DNA of 23,553 nt from Folioceros fuciformis (Eukaryota > Anthocerotophyta > Anthocerotopsida > Anthocerotales): assembly GCA_049999805.1 (NCBI GenBank), contig JBNGIO010004034.1, positions 1-23,553 on the forward strand, given 5' to 3'. The position numbers were made by a program, and so were the translations under genes. Below the pieces are notes generated by a model. The model made no database searches and was not told where the DNA came from. It worked only from the letters and a program-made list of their open reading frames with translations. Shown piece after piece: positions 1-9,545 of the stretch (its first letter is position 1; every line of letters starts with the position of its first letter).

Positions 1-297
1 GGCAACATGGCCGAAGAAGGAAGAACTGGAATTATCCAGCACCTTGAAGGAAAGAATAAGGAAACCCCAAACAGCATAAGCATCACAGCCATGTTCAAGC
101 ACGATTGTAACGCTATGGGGCCATAGCACCTACCACAAGTAGGATGGCAGATGCCACATGAACTCAATTGTGACTAGCAGACACAACAACTCCCCCACCA
201 GTCACATGGGCAATCAACAACATGAATGTGACTAGCAGCCATGAAACCCTGCAATGCAATCACATCCATTTTCACAACTGAAAATGAATTGAAACAC

Positions 298-1194
298 TCA
301 CACCTGAGTAGCAGTTTTAGCACACTTTGAACAATATCAAAGTTGCTCAGGAACCTCAGCCAAAGGTGGGTGCAAGCAGAAAAGGTGGAAGCCCTCATTG
401 CATCCATCACAAAGCAGCATGAGCTTTGCGTCATCCGTGCGGCTGCAGATCTGGCATGGGTAATCCGCTGGCGGGATCCAATCAGTTGTTACAATGGTGG
501 GGTCAAGGTTAGGGAGATGGCACCGGGCACAATTTTTGATGTGATCAGAAATGACCCTGCCATCAGATCCCTGCAGCACCAACACTCCATTGGACTTGAC
601 CTCCCTGATCCTAAGCACATGTCTGCTGCTGGAAGTCTCAAGAGTGTCAGCTAATTGGCGCTGAAGATACACGAAATCCCTAGCCTGGAATTTCTTAAGC
701 TTGGGCTTGAAGCTTGAAGTTGTGTGGGCGTACCTTAGTGTGTCCCGATGCTGCGCAATGTGCAAATTTTCCATAGCCATGAGCATCACTTGACGGAAAA
801 GGGCAGCCCTATCACCTATCATCCTAGCCCAAGTGGTTGGATCATCCAGCGAGACCACATCCTGCATCTGTTTAGCAATGGAGCTAGGTGGAACAGGCTC
901 CATGGCAAAAAGAAGGAAATAGGGTAAGAAATGAGCTAGGGCAGCGTGCCTGCTCATTCGGTACCCCATCAATATATAAGGCATAATGATGTCCCAATCC
1001 CCCTTCGGCTGCTGCAGACAGAGTTTGCGGAGGCCCTTTTTGATGGTTTGAACCATCCTCTTAGCCAACCCGTCGGCCTGAGGGTGGTCCCTGCTGGTCC
1101 TCCTGTGGTCAATTAGTGCCACATCCAACGAGGTCCTGGAATTCCCCTCGGAATTCTGAACCTTGGTCGATGAGACACTCCGCGCAGCTGCCAA
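298..1194 (-). pseudogene. gypsy pol: C-terminal integrase and PHD finger, with internal stop
   Basis: Around 1151-1174 the second integrase Asp motif (IDQGSEF) is visible, but in a third frame. The frame that runs from 1194 to 337 then gives HPQADGLAKRM, where the third catalytic residue (normally Glu) is Lys at 1060-1062. It continues through a GPY-like integrase tail (FVYLQRQ) into a PHD-type zinc finger beginning CQIC. A TGA at 337-339 stands where PHD fingers have a conserved Trp, which fits a TGG-to-TGA change. After it the same frame continues YCSKC, the last zinc pair, and ends at a TGA at 298-300. Two frameshifts, the changed Glu and this stop make the integrase non-functional. Confidence 0.8.
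322..456 (-). other. PHD zinc finger at the C-terminus of the gypsy polyprotein
   Basis: The eight zinc ligands of a C4HC3 PHD finger can be read in one frame. CQIC opens it at 454-456, followed by LCDGC, then FHLFC with the His, and finally YCSKC ending at 322-324. The segment CLHPPLAEVP between them is typical of PHD fingers. Only the Trp before the last Cys pair has become a stop codon. PHD fingers read histone tails, often methylated H3K4. Placed after integrase it would occupy the position that the chromodomain holds in chromoviruses, so a role in choosing integration sites is a reasonable inference. Confidence 0.85.
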
Positions 1195-1210
1195 AGAGAC
1201 TCAGCACGTT

Positions 1211-2290
1211 CTACAAGAAAGCTTGTGGCGTGCTCCTAGATGACTTGTCAGGCAACGCCACAGCCTCCACCCACTTGCTAAAGTGCTCTATCATCACCAA
1301 GATGTACACATTACCCCTTGGTGTCTTGGGCAGCTCTCCTATGAGGTCGCAAGACCACCTGAAGAAGAGCCCCATGATGGGGAGTGGTTGCAAATTTGAG
1401 TGCTGCATAGTGAAGGATGTCTTGACGCGGTCACATGGCTCACAGCAAGCGACACATTCCCAGACTTGTGCATGCATGCCAAACCAATGGCAGTGAGGGG
1501 CCAGCAAGCTGTAGGTCCTCTTGACTCCAAAATGCCCCATGTTGTCATGTACTCTTCGAATGAGATTAGCATGATCTCCGGGAGGTGGAACCAGCCGTTC
1601 CACACCATGGGCCCGCCTTCGGATGAGGTACCCATCTCTCCAGTAGTAGGCAGCAGCACGTTGCTGTACCCGCTCACATTCTACTACTGTCCAATCTTCA
1701 CCTAGTTGGCCAGTTTGCACAAGCTGAATTGTATGCACGTCCTCCCATATGTCCCTGGGGACATGTTGAGCTGCTGCAACCTGAAGCTGTCCAAGGCATG
1801 TCATGGCCACCAAGGGAGCTACATCAAAATCTGCCTGTCCTTGTGGCTGATCATCCTCATCCTGCCTAGCCTCTGTGGCATCCCTACAGCTGCTGTCCAG
1901 ATTCTTGGAGAGGGTGTCTGCATTCTGATGTGACACCCCCGGCCTGTGCTCCACAAGGAAGTTGTAATCCTTCAAAATCATGGCCCAGCGAGCAAGTTTC
2001 CCGTTGAGCTTTGTGTTTGTCATCAGCCACTTCAAGGGCTGATGGTCAGTGACAAGGGTAAACTGCTGCCCATAGAGGTAAGGTCTGAAGTGGCAGACTG
2101 CCCAAGCAGCGGTGAGGCATTCGCCCTCATAGCTACTGTAATTGGCCTCAACACGGTTGTTGCTGCGTGAGGCAAAGTCAATCACACGTTCCTTCCCCTG
2201 CTCATCCTCTTGCACAAGTACAACACCCAGCCCTAGACTACTCCAGTCTGTATGAAGCCCAAACGGCTTGTCAAAATTGGGACGAGCCAT
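1211..2290 (-). pseudogene. gypsy pol: RNase H and N-terminal half of integrase
   Basis: This open stretch of 359 codons begins at the end of reverse transcriptase, with a motif like HTDWSSLGLGVVL that marks the start of gypsy RNase H. An RNase H body follows, including YEGECLTAAWAV and TDHQPLKWL. Further on is the integrase zinc-binding H2C2 region (GHFGVKRTY followed by CVACCEPC). The integrase core then begins with WSCDLIGELPKTPRGN, where the first catalytic Asp is present. The frame ends at 1211 just after SSRSTPQAFL, where a normal integrase would continue. The rest of the core is found in other frames, so this is a frameshifted remnant and not a free-standing gene. Confidence 0.85.
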
Positions 2291-4089
2291 AATGGGTGAT
2301 AACTACCTCCCTCCTCGTCAGAGGGCATTGCCCATGTAGATAGTACGCCAGAGATCAGCCACCAGCAAGGTAAGCAAGTGCTGCAAGGCAGCCTCCGAGA
2401 AAGAAAAAACCCCAGCCACAAAATCAATGTGAAACGCAAAATTCCTGAACACACCAACGCTGCAACTCTAATCCTTCTCCTCAGTAAGCAAAAGGGACCT
2501 GGAATATCACTATCCTAGCACCTATGTTGCAACAAGGGAAGTGATGGCTGCAAATAGCCAATTTCCCCAACTGAACCCTAAGTGCCCAACCTCTCTAAGG
2601 CATTTAGTCCTTGGGTTGCACTCAGAAGTAGACAAAAATGGTACCAACAAATTTGTCTCAACAAGGCAAACACTCTGCTATAAAAATTGGCGGCAACCGA
2701 CCAGTGGGGCGATCGCTATGAATGCTGGCAGACTTGGGCAGCTTGCTGCAGATGAAATGCAGCTGCTTCTGCGGCACAATCAGGGCGTGTGGGGGATGCT
2801 GCCTTGCTAGAGTTGCACGGTTGCCTCCACCAGCTCACTCGCCCTTGGATACATGACCTCCAGACACTAAGCAAACTCGGTAGAGACCTCACTCACATGT
2901 GAGGACTCAAAAATTCTGGCTGAGGGACTCACTCGCACGTGAGCTCTAGCAATTGAAAGCAATTGTCGAAGTAGACATGCCAGCAGCGCTCACGTGTGTT
3001 GTGGCGCACTTCGGTGCAAATACGAATCAAAAGGGCTGCCCTCCACGGGCTGCCTGGAGTTGGTAAATCCGTGACCTGCCGCAGCACCCACACACATTGC
3101 AATTGTTCTGAGCCACATGCACACCAGAACCTTGCATTTCAATAAAAAATTTAGCAACATTTTCTTTCCACAGACTTCGACAACTGGTTGTTGCAGCTGC
3201 CATCGCTAGTCTTGAGGTCTTGGCCGCCATCATGAGCTAGCATCTCCCTCTCGGTGTGATGAGGCCACCACCTCGCATGATCCTTTGGCCGTTGCAGCAG
3301 CAGGCTGCATGATGTAGCCCACGAGCCACCTGTCAAGTTTGCAGCCCTGGTTCTAGAAATGACCTAAATGGCCTAATAACCTATCCTGATAATGTCAGCT
3401 AAATAGCTTCATATGGGGTAAGCTAATTAATAGCTATTTCTTAATGGCCAAAATCACATATATAGCCAGCCTACCTCTAGGCTACTATATATATTCTTGT
3501 AAAACAAGTCTGGTGCCACGACAGTGCGCCAGTAGACCGGCACACCTGGATTGCTTGTTTTTGTATTTTTGAATTAAGGAGTTGAAGGACTGGGTACTAT
3601 AGAAAAATAAAAACATGTGACAAATAATCAGTGTAAACATGTCCACACACATAACGTTTTTAAAAAGTGGTAAAAAACATATACAAAGCTAGGATTGTAC
3701 CAACAATAGAATGTGCCAAAGAAGCTTTGTGGAATCCGACCGTTTTGACCAGACCTTGTTAAACCTTCTAACGAACTAGATCCAACAAGCACCTCAAGGG
3801 AAACAAACACTTCAACATCGATGATGAAGTGTACCCTAGCTTCAAGTAAGCATACAAGAAAGCAAAAATGGAGTGGTACTCATTTGCAAATGGGAAAGGC
3901 ATATGCTTTTAACAAAAGTCATAGCATCCTTCGTATTTATTTTCGTGTGCACCTCTTTGGTAGAGCAAAATATTCTGGTTGACTAAATTTAGAGCAACAA
4001 GGATACGGCCACTAGATAAAACTTCTCGAAACAATCATTTTTCATCAGCAAGCTTCTTGCAAGACTTCTTAGAGCTACCACTTTCTAGA
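2291..4089. other. Gene-free stretch upstream of the gypsy fragment
   Basis: No gene could be supported here. The few open frames are short and unlike known proteins. Bases 2892-2996 contain three CACATG or CACGTG hexamers, two of them inside longer palindromes. From about 3340 the sequence becomes AT-rich, with a TATA-like run near 3480-3500 (ctactatatatattcttgt) that could be a leftover LTR promoter; this cannot be shown. Confidence 0.5.
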
Positions 4090-4413
4090 GCTATCATAGC
4101 TAACTTATTAAGTTGCCCACTCTAATGACGATTTCTAATAAGATAAAGAGATTTCCTTTTGAAGAATTGTACACATAAGACCTTGCAACCTATTCCCATA
4201 GAGTTGACTATAACATGATAGTAGATGACACAATATTACAAAACTAAGGATGCTATTATAGCTAACTTATTAAGTTGCCCACTCTAATGACGATTTCTAA
4301 TAAGATGAAGAGATTTGCGTTTGAAGAATTGTACACATAAGACCTTGCAACCTATTCCCATAGAGTTGACTATAACATGATAGTAGATGACACAATATTA
4401 CAAAACTAAGGAT
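4090..4413. repeat. 162-bp tandem duplication, two copies
   Basis: Copy one is 4090-4251 and copy two is 4252-4413, directly abutting. By eye they differ at only about four positions (for example aataagataaag versus aataagatgaag). The sequence is AT-rich and non-coding. It lies about 400 bases from the N gap, so a partial collapse or mis-assembly of a longer array is possible. Confidence 0.93.
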
Positions 4414-5440
4414 TGTTACAGGGGATAGAAAATGATAGGGTTTATGGGCATATCAACAACTTTGGCATAGGTCAGGATGAACTCTTGGCCTTTCCTTGGC
4501 TAGTTGTGCCAAAAGAATTGTGTAGCAAGACTATGGTAAGCACTAATCTTAGCCACTTGTAGACTAGAAGATTAGCACTCTGCCTTCAGTGGTGAGATTA
4601 GTATGGGAGAGGTCACCAAGTTTAATCTCATTGTAGTTATCAAAAGCATAAATGGGAAAAGATCTTCACACTAGCTACTTTAGCAAATTATATATACCAC
4701 TGTATTAGAGCTCTACTATAGAATTGAAGCTGATGATGTTGCCCCCACTAGTTTTATTTCTTTTTCGCTTAAGGACCTTGTCAAGATAGCTCTTGCAAGT
4801 TTTTGATGGAAATATTTTGCATGCANNNNNNNNNNNNNNNNNNNNNNNNNNNNNNNNNNNNNNNNNNNNNNNNNNNNNNNNNNNNNNNNNNNNNNNNNNN
4901 NNNNNNNNNNNNNNNNNNNNNNNNNGTTTGGAAGATGGAAATCTTGAGATGCAAAGGCTCTTAAAGGGCTGGTCCTAATTCTAGGGAGCTCAAAAATGTG
5001 CTGTGTGTCTTACTTTGCTTGATAGTACTGTCATGATTGTTGCACAATGCATGTTTGAGCTCTTTCAATCGTCCATATAGAAGGTAAAAGTTTAAGCCAA
5101 AGTCAAGAGGGAGGCCCTCCAGATGTGCAGCCATGCTTGTTGACTAGGAATGCATGGTTGCAACTGGAAGCCAATAAAAGTTGGTGTAGATGAGGCGAAA
5201 CCAATTGAGAAACAAATCCACTAAACTGATGCGACTAAGGAAGTACTTTGGAAGTGAGAAATAGTTAAAAAAAAGCATACAACATAAGCTTATTTGAGGG
5301 TAAAACAAATAGAGAGGGAAGAAAGTACAGCAATCCCTGAGAGACAATGTAAGGAGGAGGAGAAGGCCATACAAAAGGCTCAAGCTGAAGTAGCTGGAAT
5401 TGTTGTAAAGCATGCAAAGTTTGCTACAAGGTTGCTAAGG
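4414..5440. other. AT-rich gene-free stretch
   Basis: No gene, RNA or recognisable mobile element was found in this stretch. It includes the assembly gap. A 62-codon open frame at 5294-5482 is rich in Glu, Lys and Gln but has no recognisable features and is not supported as a gene. Confidence 0.4.
4826..4925. other. Assembly gap (100 N)
   Basis: There is a run of exactly 100 N. That size is a common placeholder for a gap of unknown length, so the true distance between its flanks is not known. Confidence 0.99.
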
Positions 5441-5462
5441 TTTGGTGTGTCTATCACATCAT

Positions 5463-5498
5463 ACGTCTATCACGCACAATAATGCATGTGATAGACGT
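5463..5498. repeat. Short inverted repeat (11-bp arms)
   Basis: acgtctatcac at 5463-5473 is followed, after a 14-base spacer, by its exact reverse complement at 5488-5498. No terminator context or second copy was seen. It could be a small foldback remnant. Confidence 0.8.
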
Positions 5499-5499
5499 T

Positions 5500-6396
5500 A
5501 TAAATAAGACTTCTGTCGGTGTCATATTTCTCGAATGTGGTTTGTATTTGCACATACGTCTCTATGCCGAGCTTGGGGTTCTTGAAAAGATACCGGACGC
5601 ACTTCACAGGCGCGGTACACCTTTCCCATTTTCGTACAGACGTCGCGGAATATTTTTTATATGAGCCGTGGGCAGGAAGAGAAGGATGAGCCGTCGGTTT
5701 CAGACTGACACAGCGATCGGGCGCTCTATAGCTTCCTGTTTGTTCTGCTTGTTGTGTACAGTTCTGCGTTTGCCGTCCCGAAGCTGACACCTCCCAGTGG
5801 CATGCAGGCTGTCACCAGACCCTCAGCACCAGCCCGAGTGGTCGACAACGGCAGGTGGGAAAGCGGTTGCTGATCGCATTTATTGAATACGGGTGGAATA
5901 TGATTTAATGAGGTTTCGTCATGCCCCTCCTTACATCGAGGTCCCGTCTGGGGAAGTGGGGAAGATGAAGGCTCCTTTCCCGCGCGACCAGCTTCTCGCT
6001 GCTGCCTGTATGCGACGTCCTTGTGATGTCCGTGGGACACTTGCTTCTTTGGAGACCCTTCTCTTCCAGGACAAAGTCCGGTATGAGCAATTTGTGGTTT
6101 CTCCAAGCGTGCGGCTGGCGCAATTCGGGCGGCTGCTGTGACAGTGGTTAGCCTGGACTGATTAATTTGTGATTGGGTCTGTTCCGCCATGGCGAGAGAG
6201 CTGTGGCATTGGAGGCTGCCCTTGCGGGCACAATCTGGTTGTGAGGCTGTACCAAGCTCAACTAGAAGACTGTGCTGGGTAGTGGACTGGAGCACCTTGT
6301 CGCGGAGGATTGTGTTTTAGCGAGGCCTGAGAAGACACAGCGAGGCTTCTTACGGAAAGACTGACTGGGGAATTCATTCGTCAAGGGCTGAGGAAC
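5500..6396 (+). other. Upstream region of the first GT61 gene
   Basis: No coding sequence is supported in this region. The part from about 6230 to 6396 can be aligned by eye with the sequence before the second GT61 gene (about 9380-9545), for example around ttgtgaggctgta and gggtagtgga. The tandem duplication therefore included some 5' flanking DNA, possibly the promoter or 5' UTR. Confidence 0.5.
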
Positions 6397-8683
6397 ATGG
6401 CAGTGAGGGATGAACACTCGGCTTTGGACGTTCGTAGGAGCATATGCAATCTGTTTCCGGGCGCAATGCGCTTGCTCCTTGTGGGGCTTATTGCGTGCGT
6501 GTTTTGGGGCATGTATTGGTGGCAGTCCATGATTGTTTGGTGCAAAGTGTTGGAGGAAAATTCCAGCATCAGCGCCAACTTAACCTCAGGTTCCTTGTAT
6601 TCCTCCAATGTGAGCTATCTGAATAGCCTCTACTGCGGCTTCTCTCAGCACAGTAGTATCATCACGAAATTCATCCCGAAATCGGATTCCTTGGCTGCTT
6701 CCTCCAATTCGGCTTGCACCACCAGCGGCAATGCGGGAGGAGAATTCGGAGATCATGGTAAGGAAACTCGTAGCCGACCGCAATGGGCTCGGCCTGTGAT
6801 GAATTTTCCTTTGCCGGAGCGATGGTGATGGGAATGGATGGATGGGTGTAGGGTTGTGGGGGGTGAATACCAGCGATGGCTCGCCCAACGTTGCCAGCTG
6901 GAAGAGTCAGTGGGAGCGCAGAAATTTGTCCTGGGTTTCTGTGGAGAAGCAGATGGTGGTTCTTCCGGACGAAGTCACCAGTTCCACCCTTGCGCTTTTG
7001 GACACACGCTATGTTGTGTACGAGGGCGCGGCTTGCGGGCGACCTAGACCTGGGCCTGTCTTGCTTCAAGTCCAGAGTAAGTTAACGCTCCACACAACAG
7101 TCCGGATCAGACACGGTTCCGAGTCTACGTGTGCTGTGCTTACTTTTTGTCTTTGGCGTCCACCTCTGACTGTGCAGAACAGGGACTTCTGTATGGTACT
7201 GTGCCGTGTCCGGTTTTTTGGGAGTGCCGAGATCAAGAGAAGGCTCCAAGGATAATAGCGGTCTGCTGGGATTCGAAATTCTATGATCCTCCCTATCCTG
7301 CTTCCTTGCCAACGGAGATGGGTCCTGGCTTCACCACACCCAAGATTGGACAAAAGAAGGTCGAGCTGAATTACGAGTTTCGTGGAGGTGTGGTCTTCAT
7401 GTCCAGTGTAAGCACGGCATGCCTTCGAGCAGAGCAGGTCTGGACTGCGTCTTTATCTTCTTTGCTCTCCACAGGGCCTTAAACTCCTGTAATTTGCGTT
7501 TCATCTGCAGGTGTATACGAACTGGCAGTCACAAGTGTTTGATGACCAGTTTCTATTCATCAAAGGAGGTTGCGGCGAAACTTCCAGCGACCTTTACCGC
7601 AAGGACGTGTCCGTTATCATGAGGCACAGAATTCTCATCAACATGGGCCATTCCCTGGCATACAATCAGTATCATGGTCTGATTGAGCTGTTCTCTCGCT
7701 GGGTTCTGATGCTGCCTATAATGCGAGCTCTTCCGAATGTGCCCATCCTCATCACCAGTAGAGACGCCTCGTACATCGCGGAGATGCTCCAGTTTGTCGG
7801 CATCACAACAGGTGTCCGCCTAGCTTTCACGCTTGATTAGTGGCCCTCAGATCTTACAGCCATGGCCTAATGCAAACCTCTGCATCTGTGTGACGTGTGT
7901 GCAGGTTTGGACTCTTTTAATGTTACATACATCAACAGGAATGACCCAAGACACCCAAACGAGAAGCCGGAATTGGTGTACGCAGATATACTGATTCAGC
8001 CACAAAATCCTCAGTGCTCTACTACAAGCGGAGCTGTCTGGGACTACATCAGGCGACAGTACTTCAACATACCGTACAGCCCAAAGACGCCCCTGGAGAG
8101 GGAAGACGATTCCTGGTACCTCGTGCTGTCAGAACGAACTAGGTCCCGCGGCATCAAGCAACACGAGGAGCTCCTATCCGGGCTGATTTCTCTGCTGGGC
8201 TCGGAGAAAGTGAAGGTGCGGTCTTGCAACCTGGGAAAACGCAAACGCCCAGACAGCTAAGCTAGGAGTAAAAGCCTGCGAATTCAGAGCTGTGCTTGAA
8301 ACCGTGATACAATTCCTGACTCGCTTTGTGGGCATCTGTGACAGGTTTTTTCAGACACAGTGAAGTGGACGAAAGAGGAGCAAAGGCAGCTCTTCAGCAA
8401 GGCAGCGATCTACGTTGCTGGCCATGGGGCTGGGCTGTCCAACATGGTTTTCATGCCCTACCACTCCTCCATTATCGAGGTTCGGCCTCTAGGCTGGTCC
8501 AACAGGTGCTATCACTACGTGGCCGACATGCTCCGCTTCTCTTTCTACCGTTTCGACAGTCCAGGGGTGAAGGCAAGCAATTTGACGATTAACGTCCAGG
8601 ATTTGCTGGCTCTTGTGTCCGATATCATCCGGGCCAAGGGCCGGTATGTTCCATTCTACCAACCTCTCACGATCCCAGCTTGA
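6397..8683 (+). CDS. GT61-type (DUF563) glycosyltransferase, copy 1
   Basis: Predicted six-exon gene: 6397-6757, 6852-7076, 7178-7407, 7511-7811, 7905-8215 and 8345-8683, with GT-AG introns and agreeing phases. It gives 588 residues. After a short basic cytosolic tail, residues 26-42 form a single membrane anchor, as expected of a type II Golgi enzyme. The C-terminal exon carries HGAGLSNM (residues 503-510) followed by IIEVRP, the hallmark of the GT61/DUF563 family, which includes plant xylan arabinosyl- and xylosyltransferases, beta-1,2-xylosyltransferase and animal EOGT. An upstream segment ELVYADILIQP fits the family's pre-catalytic region. The sugar and acceptor cannot be told from the sequence. 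The least certain splice is the donor after 7811: reading through it meets TAG at 7838-7840. The start is supported by alignment with copy 2. Confidence 0.85.
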
Positions 8684-8689
8684 GAGCAT

Positions 8690-9380
8690 GATCTGTACTT
8701 TCAAACTAGTTTTTGTCTGTGGAAAGTTCGGCATTCGACAAGCGTGGGTTTTCGAGCTACAAATTTGACATCCTTCGAGCTGTTCTTCGTATCCCTCGAA
8801 TGACAGAAAGCTTCACCAGTTCATCGGAGGCAGCCCTCGTGAGCCTAATTGGTTACCAAGCTACTTGCACCTACAGACAAGACACCCAGACCTCCTACGG
8901 TCATGGGAAGTTTTGTAAAGTCCGTTCCCAGCCGTGCAAGCAACAGGCCCGGGCCGCTGTGTCTATCGCCTCATCCCGGCCCTCAGCAACAGGACCAGCC
9001 ACCAGCAGATCCAGGGAACCCCAGAAAGGAAATACGTGAGACCAGAGCATCTAACCTTACGAATGCGGTGGCCAAAGGGTCCCAACGCGGCTTCCACAAC
9101 TTTGCGATTCGGTGCTATTGAAGTATATTATTTTAAACGATAACTGGCAATGTCGATGTACGGTGCAGTAAGTAATGGTAAAAGCAGAAGCCGATAGATC
9201 TTCCTTTCACGGCGGCATCTGGTAGATATTCTGAAGGCCCGTCTTTAATTCACGACAGTTGCTACCCCTTCTTGTAGTTCTGTTTGCCAAGTGCTTCTAT
9301 GCCAGACGACAGTTACTACCACGTCGTTACACGATCGTATCGCAGTGGGCGTTGCTAAATGAGGAGAAGGCACCTTGAGC
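8690..9380. other. Spacer between the GT61 copies
   Basis: The first bases, to about 8760, look like 3' UTR shared with the second gene (gtggaaagttcggc versus atggaaagttcggc). The remainder has only short open frames in several overlapping phases, none with recognisable protein features. I see no gene in it. Confidence 0.45.
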
Positions 9381-9545
9381 TTGTGAGGCTGTAGCAAGGA
9401 AATTAGGAAAGCCGTCCAGATGGGTAGTGGATTTGGAGCAAGATGCCATTGTGTTGCAGCATCGTCTCTGCGTGGGCCGGTCGACATTGGCTTCACGCCT
9501 CTGAAGGAAACACTGTCCGTGGGATGATTTCGGTAATTGAAGGAC

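Larger units (their letters stand above)
298..2290 (-). mobile_element. Ty3/gypsy retrotransposon fragment (RNase H - integrase - PHD)
   Basis: This is a minus-strand piece of a Ty3/gypsy polyprotein. Reading from 2290 downward it holds the end of reverse transcriptase with RNase H, the integrase zinc-binding region, the integrase core, an integrase C-terminal region and a PHD finger. Upstream of 2290, where the reverse transcriptase core should be, nothing is recognisable, so the element is truncated there. No LTR, primer site or target duplication could be identified on either side. The coding frame is broken at least twice between about 1210 and 1110, and a stop codon interrupts the PHD finger at 337-339. 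The element is therefore inactive. The family call rests on clear domain order and motifs. The precise clade is not determined. Confidence 0.85.

Noticed and set aside
2233-2457. Minus-strand frame before the gypsy RNase H as reverse transcriptase
   Set aside because: It lacks all reverse transcriptase motifs. The similarity to the element begins only near 2290.
3470-3560. TATA-like run followed by tctggtgccacgac as an LTR end with primer site
   Set aside because: No second LTR copy, no clear TG...CA ends, and the primer-site match is too weak to claim.
5893-6141. Plus-strand 82-codon open frame before the first GT61 gene
   Set aside because: No protein features, and no counterpart before the second GT61 gene.
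5726-6295. 189-codon minus-strand open frame upstream of the first GT61 gene
   Set aside because: It has no recognisable domain, lies in a region partly shared as 5' flank with the second GT61 gene, and the frame is not kept there. It is probably chance.
8713-9143. Overlapping short plus-strand frames between the GT61 genes
   Set aside because: Three overlapping frames of similar length, none with recognisable motifs; most likely non-coding spacer.
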